Assembly (NCBI GenBank): GCA_964571235.1
Contig: CAZNAI010000003.1
Span: forward strand, 496,001-560,000
From: JACRAV01 sp964571235
GTDB taxonomy: Bacteria > Zixibacteria > MSB-5A5 > GN15 > FEB-12
Direction of reading: 5' to 3'
DNA: 64,000 nt
Positions within the stretch are counted from its first letter, which is position 1. The number at the start of each line of letters is the position of its first letter. The position numbers and the translations under genes are program-made. The notes under the pieces are model-generated. The model was not told where the DNA came from. It was given only the letters and a program-made list of their open reading frames with translations, and made no database searches. This document shows, piece after piece, positions 1-10,424 of the stretch.

Positions 1-1703
1 TCACCGTCCCGTAGCCGCACAGTCGATTTGAGCTCCCGCCTGTTGATCGTCGGCGGGGTCTTGGAATCAAAGGCCGACGCCGGGGTGTTGAACTGGGGCT
101 TCACGTCAACCGTGAGTTCCCGATTGGGGTTGACATACGGGGTCACCTCAAGGCTCATGTTGGCTTCGATCTTCTCAAATCGCTCGCTTTCCTGTGTGGA
201 GACGCTTGACTGTTGAGACGGGTATATCGTTGTGCTCTTGAGCAAGAAGTACTGCGTGGTACCAATCTCGATGGAGGCAGTGTGTCCGTTGAGTGATGCG
301 ATTTGCGGGTGGGAACGGATATTGGCCTTTCCCTGCTGTGCCATGGCCTGCAGCCGGACGAAGAAGTTATCTGGAAGCTTGCCGAGGTTGGAGATACCAA
401 GGTGTCGCGACAGAGAAGTCAAATCCCGATTGAGCTCCGGACCGGTAGTACTCACGTCTACGTTGGGGTAGTACACTTCCCCTGAATCACGGCCGAAATT
501 ATTCGCCGTGATGCCAAATTCGGCCCGGTCCGTGGTTGTGTAGTCGACGACCAGGACCTCAAAGAGCACCTGAGGTGTGGGGACGTCAATCTGCTTCACA
601 AAGGCCTCAAACCGCGCGATTGACGTACGAGCCCCGGTCACCACGAGTCCATTGTGTTCCTTGATTAACTTGATAGAGAGGAGTTTCCCAAGTGAAGCCG
701 GCACGAGCGGTTCCACATCCGAGGCTATGACGTATTCCAGTTTAATCAGGCGGGACACATGAAGGTCCTCCGACTCACGATTCCCGACGAAGTAGATGCC
801 TGACTCTTCTTTAAACGTATACGGCGTGTTTTCCAGAAGGGTGAGGAGCGCTTTCTCCACCGGCTGATTAGAAAACGATGCACTAACACTGCCTTCAATG
901 TTGGTTTGAATAATCAAGCTGACACTACATGCTCTGCCGATCCCAGATAGTACTTCCGACAAAGGTGCACTTTGGACATTGACAGTCACCGCGCCGCTGT
1001 CACACTGGACATTAGCCGAGCGAACACCGGTATTCGGCGACTTGGAATCAGCTCTCACGGAGACGTAAAGCACATTATCAGCCTTGGTGATGATAAAGCC
1101 ATTGCCGCCGAGGATGGCCTGCAGTGCCTGTTCGAGGGGCAATTTGCTAATAGTCCCGCTTACTTGACCGCTAGTGCCAGTTTGTAGTACCACATTTTGA
1201 CCCGTCACCACGCTGACGGTGTGAACAAACTCGCGAATATCAGCTCCCTGCACGTCACAGCTGAGTTCTTTATTTTCGAATGTGATATTCAACGGCTTTG
1301 GTGCCGGTGCAGGGGGCTCGACCTTGTACAACTTTAGCACTTTACCCGTTCGCTCCCAGCTTAAGTTGTGTTGCTTCACGATGAACAAGAGGGCGTCATT
1401 GAGGGAGACGTTTTCGAGCCTCAGAATCAGTGTCCCAGTCACCGTGGAATCGACATATAGAGACTGCTTGTACGCACGGGAGATCGCCGCCAACGCATCG
1501 GCTAGCCGTACGCCCGAGAAGTCCAGCTTCGGTATGACTAGCTGAGTGTCAACTAATCGATCAGTAGTAGACACAGAATCTGCCGCAGTGATCTGCGGAA
1601 GAGTATCGCCCGAAGATTTCTTGGCTGTTGACACTTGAGCATCGGCCTCACCACTTAATAGAGCTGAGGCGACGGCTATGAAAGCCAACGTGTGAAGTCT
1701 CAA
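1..1703 (-). CDS. Secretin (GspD/PilQ family), C-terminus cut by window edge
   Basis: Outer-membrane secretin, the gated ring of type II secretion or type IV pilus machines. The reading frame is open from a TTG at 1703, preceded by GGAGG, to the window edge (567 codons, no stop). It opens with a signal peptide (MRLHTLAFIAVASALLSG). Next are an STN/N0-type domain (about residues 55-125), a second similar repeat, a secretin N domain with the GLVVTGAR...FEAFVKQID pattern (about 350-385), and the start of the beta-barrel secretin domain with QGKANIRSHPQIASLNG (about 475). It lies 16 nt after the gspE-like gene and is probably co-transcribed with it. I cannot tell GspD from PilQ because the C-terminus is missing and no pseudopilin is visible. 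Confidence 0.85.
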   Translation of the reverse strand, partial: MRLHTLAFIAVASALLSGEADAQVSTAKKSSGDTLPQITAADSVSTTDRLVDTQLVIPKLDFSGVRLADALAAISRAYKQSLYVDSTVTGTLILRLENVSLNDALLFIVKQHNLSWERTGKVLKLYKVEPPAPAPKPLNITFENKELSCDVQGADIREFVHTVSVVTGQNVVLQTGTSGQVSGTISKLPLEQALQAILGGNGFIITKADNVLYVSVRADSKSPNTGVRSANVQCDSGAVTVNVQSAPLSEVLSGIGRACSVSLIIQTNIEGSVSASFSNQPVEKALLTLLENTPYTFKEESGIYFVGNRESEDLHVSRLIKLEYVIASDVEPLVPASLGKLLSIKLIKEHNGLVVTGARTSIARFEAFVKQIDVPTPQVLFEVLVVDYTTTDRAEFGITANNFGRDSGEVYYPNVDVSTTGPELNRDLTSLSRHLGISNLGKLPDNFFVRLQAMAQQGKANIRSHPQIASLNGHTASIEIGTTQYFLLKSTTIYPSQQSSVSTQESERFEKIEANMSLEVTPYVNPNRELTVDVKPQFNTPASAFDSKTPPTINRRELKSTVRLRDG

Positions 1704-1719
1704 ACTGTGTCCTCCCACC

Positions 1720-3183
<1,464 letters not shown>

Positions 3184-3239
3184 TATTCATTATATAGAAC
3201 ATATTCACGATAGGGAACGCCTGAAGAAAAGTAAAGAGG

Positions 3240-4436
3240 ATGCCACGATTTCGCTACAAAGGGCTGAAAGGAACAGGTCGGCCTGTCGAGGGGGCCGTGT
3301 CTGCCCCGACCTCCTTTGAGGCCGAAATCAAGGTCGTGAATATGGGGGTGCAGTCTGTCCATCTGCGCCAGGACTTCCCGACGTGGACGAAGCTCTATGT
3401 GAAGTACTTCTGTCAATCTGACATAACTCGGATCGCGAGGCAACTTAGTCTGCTCCTAAAGAGCGGAGTCTCCGTTCACGAAGCTCTGGAGCTTGCTCAG
3501 GATCAAACGGAGGATATCAACCTCAAGGGGATTCTGAATGACATTGTCCTGCAAGTCGAGTCGGGAAAGTCAGTTGCGGAATCGTTTCGGCAATATCCCT
3601 TCTTATTCGATGACCTATATACTGGCATTGTCGAGGCGGGGGAATTGTCCGGCACCCTTGAGCTATCTTTCGGACACGTTGCCTCTTTCCGCGAAAAGAC
3701 GGAATCCATCACGAAACAAATGTTGAGTTCGCTCGCTTATCCGCTTTTGGTTATAGCGGTTGCTGTCTTGGTTGCGTGGGCGATACTGTATTACGTTGTG
3801 CCGATTTTCGGGGACATGTACGACAACATGGGAGCGGAGCTTCCCGAGTCCACTGCGGCGATAATTCAGTTCAGTGAATTCATTAAGAACTCACTACTAC
3901 ACATTGTTGTCGGGATCGCCATCCTATGCGGTAGCGCAGTCTATGTGTTGTCGCGTATTTCAATCAGGTTATTGATGGGACAGATTCTATCGCGATTACC
4001 GATTACGAGCAAGATAATCACTTCGATTGTAACACTGCGCTTTAGTCGCACCCTTGGAGTTCTCTTGTTGGGTGGAGTCGATATTCTGCGAGCGGTTGAA
4101 ATCGCGACCAAGGCAACCGGGTTGTTATTTGCGAAAAGAGCACTTTCAGAAGTGAGTGGAAAACTTGCCCGTGGAGTAAGTGTGACAAACGCGCTCGACG
4201 ATGCACGTATTTTTCCGTCGCCGCTATTGCGATTAACGTCGGTTGGTGAAAGGACCGGGCGGTTAGGCGAGATGCTTATTCGCTCGGCTGAGTACTACGA
4301 GTCGCAAGCAGAGATGCAGTTATCCACACTCACAGCTCTTGTGGAGCCTCTTCTGATTATTTCAGTCGGCTGTGTCATTGCCGCAATCCTCGTTGCAATG
4401 TATTTGCCGTTGCTTGAGTTGACATCCAATTTGTAA
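3240..4436 (+). CDS. Type II secretion / type IV pilus inner-membrane platform protein (GspF/PilC family)
   Basis: Polytopic inner-membrane platform protein that couples the GspE/PilB ATPase to pilin assembly. The 398-residue length is normal for the family. Two T2SSF cytoplasmic helical domains are visible (about 58-180 and 260-385). Both begin with the family's arrangement of a small-residue-rich helix (QLSLLLKSGVSVHEALELA and, in the repeat, TLGVLLLGGVDILRAVEIA). Three hydrophobic segments are seen near residues 163-185, 215-240 and 370-392. The ATG start follows AAAGAGG. It is transcribed away from the ATPase and secretin genes, which is unusual because the three are often in one operon; the 56 nt between them must hold both promoters. 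Confidence 0.92.
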   Translation: MPRFRYKGLKGTGRPVEGAVSAPTSFEAEIKVVNMGVQSVHLRQDFPTWTKLYVKYFCQSDITRIARQLSLLLKSGVSVHEALELAQDQTEDINLKGILNDIVLQVESGKSVAESFRQYPFLFDDLYTGIVEAGELSGTLELSFGHVASFREKTESITKQMLSSLAYPLLVIAVAVLVAWAILYYVVPIFGDMYDNMGAELPESTAAIIQFSEFIKNSLLHIVVGIAILCGSAVYVLSRISIRLLMGQILSRLPITSKIITSIVTLRFSRTLGVLLLGGVDILRAVEIATKATGLLFAKRALSEVSGKLARGVSVTNALDDARIFPSPLLRLTSVGERTGRLGEMLIRSAEYYESQAEMQLSTLTALVEPLLIISVGCVIAAILVAMYLPLLELTSNL

Positions 4437-4497
4437 ATATTTCCTGCACTCCTGTGTAGGTTTGCGTAGCCATGCCTAGAGCAATTCAAAGAAAAAA

Positions 4498-5148
4498 TCA
4501 GACCGGGTGGTGGAACTGCCTGTCTGATCGAAGGAAGTTCGTCGAAACGCTGAGGATGGTTTTCATTTCGATCCTTTCGGCGCCAAAGTGCCCATCGCCT
4601 CGTAGGTGCCACCCTCTTTCAAACGTAATGCTGGCGTTTCGAATCGACTGCGACACAATTTCTCCCGCGTCCGTACGCCGGGCTATGGTCAGATGTCTTC
4701 GATCGTGAACTGCCTGAAAGATGATAGCCGCCGTGATATTCGTGGAATAGTCCTCGGCCTTCGAGTCGTCTTTTCGGTCGTGCGTAATGCTTGCTTCAAT
4801 ATCCTGAGTATTTATTCTCGCGAAAGCACAGACTTTTGACGCTATAGTCTCTACGAGGTTGCCGTACCGGGGGTTGAGATGTGGTCTCATGAGTAGCAAA
4901 GATGTTGCCAGGACCACGACATCGGTATCCGTCAAAGTCTTTGATAGTACTGCAATCGGGTTTGCGAGCCGATAGGCCTTCGATTCTCTGTCAAAGTAAA
5001 TGGGAACGCCGGCTTCGGAGAGCGAATCAAGGTACCTGTACACAGTTCTTTCTGGTACTCCGCAAACGTCCATGATCTCGTGCAATGATGCACATTGCCT
5101 TCTTGTGAGGAGATTCAGGATTGAAAGTAGTCGGGAAGACTTAGCCAT
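4498..5148 (-). CDS. HTH-11/WYL-type transcriptional regulator
   Basis: Probable DNA-binding regulator of the YafY/DeoR-like type. Residues 1-60 form a winged helix-turn-helix (RLLSILNLLTRRQCASLHEI...VPERTVYRYLDSLSEAGVPI). This is followed by the short basic 'ESKAYRLA' wing typical of HTH_11 proteins. The C-terminal half (about 130-205) has the WYL-like pattern of an 'AIIFQAVHDRRHLTI' helix-strand and a 'GWHLRGDGHFGAERIEMKTIL' end, but the literal W-Y-L triplet is absent and the protein is short at 216 residues. WYL domains usually sense a ligand or nucleic acid. It lies downstream of the small exported peptide gene on the same strand, so the two may be linked. Target genes are unknown. Confidence 0.7.
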   Translation of the reverse strand: MAKSSRLLSILNLLTRRQCASLHEIMDVCGVPERTVYRYLDSLSEAGVPIYFDRESKAYRLANPIAVLSKTLTDTDVVVLATSLLLMRPHLNPRYGNLVETIASKVCAFARINTQDIEASITHDRKDDSKAEDYSTNITAAIIFQAVHDRRHLTIARRTDAGEIVSQSIRNASITFERGWHLRGDGHFGAERIEMKTILSVSTNFLRSDRQFHHPV

Positions 5149-5175
5149 GGTGAAACGCTCCTTGGAATAATTGGA

Positions 5176-5195
5176 GGGGCGAGCCCTATCGCCCC
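5176..5195 (-). terminator. GC-rich hairpin after the small peptide gene
   Basis: GGGGCGA at 5176-5182 pairs with TCGCCCC at 5189-5195 across a 6-nt loop. On the minus strand it lies between the stop of the peptide gene and the start of the WYL-type regulator. No strong T-run follows, so it may be an attenuator or an mRNA-stabilising hairpin rather than a full terminator. Confidence 0.35.
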
Positions 5196-5218
5196 CCCTT
5201 ACATAGCCCCTTTTTGGC

Positions 5219-5428
5219 TCAGGTTACAGTTACAACCAGCAGAAGCAGATCAAAGTAGTCAGTCACCTCTGAGCCGGTCGCCATCCCTCGAGAGATCGGT
5301 GGATCGTTTACCGGTGGCTCCACTCCGCCGCCTTCCGAGCGTACGGAAGTGCAAACACACATGATGCCTGCAAATGTCAAAGCCAGCAAAGCAAGGCGGA
5401 ATCGGGATCGGCTTTTCCAGTATGGCAT
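5219..5428 (-). CDS. Small exported peptide, unknown function
   Basis: A 69-residue product with a basic N-terminus (MPYWKSRSRFR) and a hydrophobic stretch (LALLALTFAGIMCVCTS) that looks like a Sec signal peptide. This is followed by a short mature part (EGGGVEPPVNDPPISRG...) and a strikingly hydrophobic tail, YFDLLLLVVTVT. The ATG is chosen because GGGAGGAGCG precedes it; the reading frame extends 17 codons further upstream without a good ribosome-binding site. It sits on the minus strand between the large kinase-AAA+ regulator and the WYL-type regulator. I recognise no family. The exported nature and context would fit a signal peptide or a small envelope protein, but that is speculation. 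Confidence 0.5.
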   Translation of the reverse strand: MPYWKSRSRFRLALLALTFAGIMCVCTSVRSEGGGVEPPVNDPPISRGMATGSEVTDYFDLLLLVVTVT

Positions 5429-5689
5429 ATCTCGCTCCTCCCATGTTTGAGTGCCTTCTGCAAACGAGGAGCATATCAATCACCGTACCAAATCCGCAAA
5501 GCGTCCTGCCACTGTCTTATCTACTGATATACCAACCGACTATCGGGAGTTCGTTCGGAGTATACGTCGAGTGATTGACCGCTAATCGGCCGCATTCACA
5601 CGGCACCGATGACTGACGCTGGTGATTGATTTGGACTTAGCCAAAAACAGGCGTGGCACATTTTCGGCCGATTGGCAGAAAAGTGCGGG

Positions 5690-8600
5690 CTATAACGGGC
5701 GGCGAATTCTGTACTTTTCGATTTTTCTGCGAAGAGTAGTGAGCGGAATTCCGAGGTGATCGGCCACTCTTGACTTGTTCCACTTGTAGCGTATCAATGA
5801 GGTGCGAATGGACTCTGCTTCTCGCGCATCGTTCAAGAACGAGGCATCCCCGCTTTGGGGTACACTGGCAACGATTTCTGGGGGTAGAAATTCAGGGGTA
5901 ATAGTCTGGCCTGGATGCACCACACAATACCGCTCTACCAAGTTTCTCAACTCTCTAACATTTCCTGGCCACTCGTAAGAGATTAGCGCAGATTCGGCGC
6001 TACTTGAAAATCGGATCCTTTGCCCGCCGTCGGCAAACAAATTCGCAAAGTGATTCACCAGCAAGGGGATATCCGTCGGACGCTCGCGAAGCGGCGGGAT
6101 CACGATTTGTATCTTGTTAATCCTATGGAATAAATCGAGTTTGAATTTTCCGTTCTTTACCGACGATAACAAGTCTTTGTTTGTAGCGTAGATAAGCCTT
6201 ACGTTTACTGATAGTGGTTTGTTGCTCCCTACTCTCTCAAACTGCTGATACTCCAGCACTCGCAAGATCTTTGCTTGCATCTCAATCGGCATGTCACCGA
6301 TTTCATCCAAGTATAGCGTTCCCTCGTCTGCGGCTTCAAACTTTCCTTCTCTCGCTGAGACCCCGGTTGCAACTCCCTTAGCGACCCCAAACAGCTCACT
6401 CTCAAGGAGCGTACTTGAGATGGCCGCACAGTTGAGCTTGATGAGTGGCTGTTTGCCACGGGGACTCAGTTCATGGATCATCTTGGAAAGTATTTCCTTG
6501 CCTGTACCACTTTCGCCTAAGATCAAGACTGGTCGATCAGAGCGTGCGATTGCAGGGATTTTTTGGAGCAAATCCAGCACGTGACGATCTTGGGTGAGAA
6601 AAGAAGCCACCAGGCCGCTCTTATGCAGTTCTTCATTCATTGCTTCGCTTGATCGTAGGAGGTTTTTGTATTCCTGTGACTTCTGCAAAGCCACCGTAAT
6701 AAAATTGGCCACGGCCGAGGCGTAAGAAAGATCTGCATCGGAAAACAGCGACGGGAGTGTGTGATGATCTAGGTACAAAACGCCGACGCAATCCTGCATA
6801 TCCATCAAAGGACAGGCGACGACCGAGCGAACATTGTGCAATACGATGCTCTTGAGACTTCTTGTGCGCTCATCCAAGAGCGCGTCCTCAATGACTGTCG
6901 GTATCTTGCCCACTGCAGCGGACGAGGCCATGCCTTGAGAAAAATCAGTCACATCGCGCACCGTTGCGTCATCACAATCAACCGAAGCAACAGGTTTCAA
7001 CAATCTGTTGCCTGGCCTGGCCAACAACAACACACCTCGCTCGGCTCCTGTCTGAGCTACGGCAAATTCAAGAAGGTGATGCGCCGTCAATTCAAAACTA
7101 GTGTCTTCCTTCAAGACTTTTGAAATAGATAGAAGTGTTGCTTCCTTTTCTCTTGAGAATGACTCAACTCGCTCTATCTTGGACATGCGGTCCTCGATTT
7201 TGGCGAGCATTGGCCGATTACCCAATTCCCGGGCAAGTCGACACGACTGCTCCAGATACTTGTACTCGTGTTTGGCCAACCCCCGCGCACCGTATGAGTC
7301 TGCGATTTTCATTCCCACAAGCATTGCCACAAAGAGAAGTCTGGCGTGGTTCAGCTTACCAAAGTTCGACTTGAGAAGACCGAGCTCGTCTTGGCTCCCC
7401 GCCTCACTTTCAAGAAGGTCAGCGATATCGACAAGCAGGTGGAACATCGGTACTTCTCGCCAGTGATCGCAGGTTTTTACTCTTTGGCCGACAGTCAATA
7501 CGTGCTCTCGTATCGAATGAATACCCACTAAGTACGCTATCACCGCAGTCTGTGCCGACAGGATTACGCTTGAGTCACTAGAGTGGGAAACGATTCTGGA
7601 GACGACATCCAAATGAATCGCGTGTTCGTCATAGCATGCCTCGGCTGTCGCAGAAATCAATTCGATTTCTGAGCGAGAGGCCCCGTCACCCAGCGAGTCG
7701 AAAATGGCGATTGCAGAGTGGCAGTGATCCCGGCATTCTGTCAACTGGCCCTGAAAGAGGAAATTTGTCGCAAGCGTATCGTGAAGTTTGCCCGTCGTTC
7801 GATTCGGATTTATCGGGTTGTTGAGACTAAGTGCCTCGAAAGAAGTCGCGATAGACTGCTCAACACGCCCGGCCAACGAAAGGAAGAGGGCTTTTGTTTG
7901 AAGATAGGGTAGGAGGTCGAAGCTCGTATCCGACAAAGCAAGGTACTCCTGAAGCCAACGTTCAGCTTCCATGAGATTGCCCAGCCTGCTCTGCGTCAAC
8001 ATCCCGTTAGCACAAACGGCGTAGTATTGTGAATAAGAGTGAATCGACCTGCAAATCTCATCCGCCTTCGAACAGCTATCAGCGGCCTTCAGATAATTGC
8101 CACATTCACATTGGACCAACGACAATGTCGAGTATATTGGCAAGGCTTGCTCCACGAGTTTGTTCGATAGACAAACCCTTGTTGCTTCTTCAAGCCACCG
8201 ACAGGATTCAATGAAGTTTCCTTGCCTCCACTCAAGCACTCCAATTGAGTACTGTGTCAGAGCAAGAACATCAGTCGCCCCCAGTTCTTCTGCCTCAGCT
8301 TTGATACTCAAGAGGGACCGCATCACCGCCCCTGCGATGGGGGCTTGGTATTTCTGCCAGCACATCAGGCGGTTTAGATGTAGTTCCAGGGCGTGGTCCC
8401 CTTTTGTGTGCGCACGCTGCTGTCCCATGGCAATTACTTGTTCGGCAGATTCGGTCTTCCCGAGTTTTATCAGAACAGATGCCCAATCTACGTAGGCGTC
8501 TCCAGCCATTCCGACTCCATCGATTGCGTTGTCCGATACCCATCGGAAGAGTTGATCTGCATGTTCGAGTCGATTTAGCTTATAGGCCACTTTCGCCATA

Positions 8601-10012
8601 ATCAGCATATGCTCACACGCCAATTTCCGATCTTCCAGACGCGTTTCGTTCCCAAGCGCGTTGGCGATTGCCAAGCCGGTGAAAAAGGCCATTTCCACCT
8701 TTCCACAGTTCAGGACCTCTTTTACTCGCGAGATTGTCACATTCAGGCCGTTTGTCGATAACTCCTTTACGGGAATCTGACTCTGAGTAGAAACATCAAT
8801 GAATGAGTTCAACTGACAGTAAACGCGATTAAGACGTGCATCGGTGAGTCTGGCGATCCAATAGCTACCTGATCGAAAGAAGTGATCCGATCGTAGCAAG
8901 TCGCTCAAAGCGCTACAGAATAGGGGATGTCTCGTTTCATATGCGCCCACTAACAACTCAATCATGTCACCGTGTAGCCCAAGAACCCCTATCTTCTCAC
9001 GGAATACACGGGAGATAGCCCTGCAATCGAATCTGCCAGTTGGCGATGTGGCTCGGATATTGCTCAACATCAGCAATCGAAGCAACCTCGTCGAGTAGTA
9101 ATTGTACTCTTCAGAGTTCATATAGCCGGATGCAAGTAGCTCTTCTAGGAGAAACTTTGGTCGGACGTATCGACCCTCTTGAGTAAGTTTTGTGCAAACT
9201 GATAGGACGGAGTCGATAGAGTTGTTGTCCCCAGGACTTGGATGATCTCCGATGTAGTCTCTAACCATCTCTGTTAGTACACACCCGAGAGAATAGTTGT
9301 CGGTTTCCATGGAAACGAATTCATTGCGAAGCACTTCCGGGGCGATCTGCCCGGGTGTCCCGAGCAATTTATTGTCAACTGACGAACCAGTCGGCCGCAA
9401 AAACTCCAGATCGGATATTCTTACACTTCTTGGATTCCCGTTCTGCGTGACGAGAATATTGGACGCCGAGATATCCAAATGCACGAAACCCATCAAGTGT
9501 ATATAGTCGATCTCCAAACACAGCATGGCCAGCGTCCGTCTATTACGTCCGAAGATTGACCGAGCCGATAGCGGTTCCCAAGTGGTCGCTTCCAAGTTTG
9601 GATACTCGATAATGATTTCGCCTCGGCTTTCGAGCATCCGTGTCGGTTTAGTTATCACCAAACCAGACAGTCTTTGTTGTGCTTGAAATGAACTCCGAAG
9701 TTGGGTGTGAGTTGATTGGCCACATTCAGTTCCTTCACACAGGTGCCGTTTCAGGAACACTCTGCGGCTGGTTGCATTGTTAGTTGCTATCCAGGACTCG
9801 CACAGCGGCCCCACGGAGAGTCTCTCTATGAATGAATAGTCTAATCTGATACCAAACCTCCCGCCATTTTTTGACAGTACCTTCAAAATAGCAAGAAATG
9901 TCCCGTCTGAGTAGGCCATTTCCGGGTGTGGCGAAGGATTTTGCATTGAGCACTGCCAGAATCTGACAGTGGGCTCACACATATTTTGGCGTATTCGGTC
10001 ATGTGTGTCCAC
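5690..10012 (-). CDS. Ser/Thr kinase-like - TPR - GAF - sigma-54-type AAA+ - Fis-HTH regulator
   Basis: Very large (1440 residues) one-protein signalling regulator. A protein-kinase-like domain (about 57-310) keeps the Lys of subdomain II (FLK, K88), the HLD-ISASN catalytic loop (D180, N185) and the metal-binding Asp in DLE (D201). HRD is changed to HLD and DFG to DLE, so activity is uncertain. A long helical TPR region (about 390-930), a GAF domain (about 976-1110), an AAA+ domain with Walker A GESGTGKE (1166-1173) and Walker B LYLDEIGD (about 1234), and a C-terminal Fis helix-turn-helix (about 1400-1438) follow. The sigma-54 contact loop, normally GAFTGA, reads GVATGV. The start is a GTG with no clear ribosome-binding site; internal ATGs at codons 11, 23 and 32 are alternatives. 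It is divergent from the Rhs toxin gene, whose activity it may control. Confidence 0.85.
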   Translation of the reverse strand: MDTHDRIRQNMCEPTVRFWQCSMQNPSPHPEMAYSDGTFLAILKVLSKNGGRFGIRLDYSFIERLSVGPLCESWIATNNATSRRVFLKRHLCEGTECGQSTHTQLRSSFQAQQRLSGLVITKPTRMLESRGEIIIEYPNLEATTWEPLSARSIFGRNRRTLAMLCLEIDYIHLMGFVHLDISASNILVTQNGNPRSVRISDLEFLRPTGSSVDNKLLGTPGQIAPEVLRNEFVSMETDNYSLGCVLTEMVRDYIGDHPSPGDNNSIDSVLSVCTKLTQEGRYVRPKFLLEELLASGYMNSEEYNYYSTRLLRLLMLSNIRATSPTGRFDCRAISRVFREKIGVLGLHGDMIELLVGAYETRHPLFCSALSDLLRSDHFFRSGSYWIARLTDARLNRVYCQLNSFIDVSTQSQIPVKELSTNGLNVTISRVKEVLNCGKVEMAFFTGLAIANALGNETRLEDRKLACEHMLIMAKVAYKLNRLEHADQLFRWVSDNAIDGVGMAGDAYVDWASVLIKLGKTESAEQVIAMGQQRAHTKGDHALELHLNRLMCWQKYQAPIAGAVMRSLLSIKAEAEELGATDVLALTQYSIGVLEWRQGNFIESCRWLEEATRVCLSNKLVEQALPIYSTLSLVQCECGNYLKAADSCSKADEICRSIHSYSQYYAVCANGMLTQSRLGNLMEAERWLQEYLALSDTSFDLLPYLQTKALFLSLAGRVEQSIATSFEALSLNNPINPNRTTGKLHDTLATNFLFQGQLTECRDHCHSAIAIFDSLGDGASRSEIELISATAEACYDEHAIHLDVVSRIVSHSSDSSVILSAQTAVIAYLVGIHSIREHVLTVGQRVKTCDHWREVPMFHLLVDIADLLESEAGSQDELGLLKSNFGKLNHARLLFVAMLVGMKIADSYGARGLAKHEYKYLEQSCRLARELGNRPMLAKIEDRMSKIERVESFSREKEATLLSISKVLKEDTSFELTAHHLLEFAVAQTGAERGVLLLARPGNRLLKPVASVDCDDATVRDVTDFSQGMASSAAVGKIPTVIEDALLDERTRSLKSIVLHNVRSVVACPLMDMQDCVGVLYLDHHTLPSLFSDADLSYASAVANFITVALQKSQEYKNLLRSSEAMNEELHKSGLVASFLTQDRHVLDLLQKIPAIARSDRPVLILGESGTGKEILSKMIHELSPRGKQPLIKLNCAAISSTLLESELFGVAKGVATGVSAREGKFEAADEGTLYLDEIGDMPIEMQAKILRVLEYQQFERVGSNKPLSVNVRLIYATNKDLLSSVKNGKFKLDLFHRINKIQIVIPPLRERPTDIPLLVNHFANLFADGGQRIRFSSSAESALISYEWPGNVRELRNLVERYCVVHPGQTITPEFLPPEIVASVPQSGDASFLNDAREAESIRTSLIRYKWNKSRVADHLGIPLTTLRRKIEKYRIRRPL

Positions 10013-10080
10013 GCAGAGAAGGGATGCCCGAGACTAGAAAGGAAGGCCTGAGGCACCGGTTAGGGGCTAGGAAACTACAG

Positions 10081-10092
10081 CAAGGTACCTTG
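10081..10092. promoter_or_regulatory. Perfect palindrome CAAGGTACCTTG, possible operator
   Basis: The 12 bases CAAGGTACCTTG are an exact inverted repeat, a plausible site for a dimeric Fis-type HTH. It is near the start of the kinase-AAA+ regulator gene and about 270 bp upstream of the sigma-54-like promoter of the Rhs gene. Function is inferred from symmetry and position only. Confidence 0.3.
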
Positions 10093-10164
10093 CGGGCTTT
10101 CCTCCTCGTGGAGGTTTGATAGCAACGCGAAAAACTGGATACAACGTCAAATAGTGTTCTGGCA

Positions 10165-10193
10165 GGCCACTCTTTTACTGACTGTGGCCTTTT
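10165..10193 (+). terminator. Hairpin plus TTTT, possible leader attenuator or terminator
   Basis: GGCCAC (10165-10170) pairs with GTGGCC (10184-10189) over a 13-nt loop and is followed by TTTT. It would stop weak rightward transcription before the Rhs promoter region. The stem is only six pairs, so the call is tentative. Confidence 0.3.
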
Positions 10194-10356
10194 CAGGGCG
10201 GCGCCGGCTGATCGAGGGTGTGGCGAGAACTCCTGGCAAGCAGTCCTGCGCTCAAGTAAATGAGCCAGTACGAAGACCTATAGACGGAGGTACGGTCGGG
10301 GCTCCCGTCTGGTATGGTCGCGTATCGACATGGTCCTCATGGCATTCACAAGTTAT

Positions 10357-10372
10357 TGGGCACTCTTAAGCA
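10357..10372 (+). promoter_or_regulatory. Sigma-54-like promoter upstream of the Rhs gene
   Basis: TGGGCACTCTTAAGCA matches the -24/-12 consensus TTGGCACRNNNTTGCW at GG (10359-10360), CAC, GC (10370-10371) and the final A, with the correct spacing. The expected start of transcription is about 10383, leaving a 40-nt leader with a strong AGGGAGG before the ATG. The divergent gene encodes an AAA+ protein of the sigma-54 activator family, which supports the call. Its GAFTGA loop is altered, which weakens it. Confidence 0.45.
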
Positions 10373-10424
10373 GAGACTACGTATTTTTTTTAAGAAGATA
10401 ATGGTCCGTTAGGGAGGATTTCAA

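Larger units (their letters stand above)
10013..10424. other. 412-bp divergent control region between regulator and Rhs gene
   Basis: No gene is seen here. It holds a perfect 12-bp palindrome (10081-10092), a CCTCC-TCGT-GGAGG hairpin (10101-10114), a GGCCAC/GTGGCC hairpin followed by TTTT (10165-10193), and a sigma-54-like promoter (10357-10372). A ribosome-binding site (AGGGAGG, about 10411-10417) precedes the Rhs ATG at 10425. The length and the number of symmetrical sites fit an intergenic region controlled by a divergently encoded activator. I looked for known riboswitch cores on both strands and found none I could support. Confidence 0.55.

Noticed and set aside
5672..5687. TTGGCAGAAAAGTGCG, a good sigma-54-like match on the plus strand
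   Set aside because: It would drive transcription antisense into the end of the kinase-AAA+ gene, with no plus-strand gene to serve.
10030..10130. Possible cyclic-di-GMP (GEMM) or other riboswitch upstream of the Rhs gene
   Set aside because: Hairpins are present but none of the conserved core blocks could be matched on either strand.
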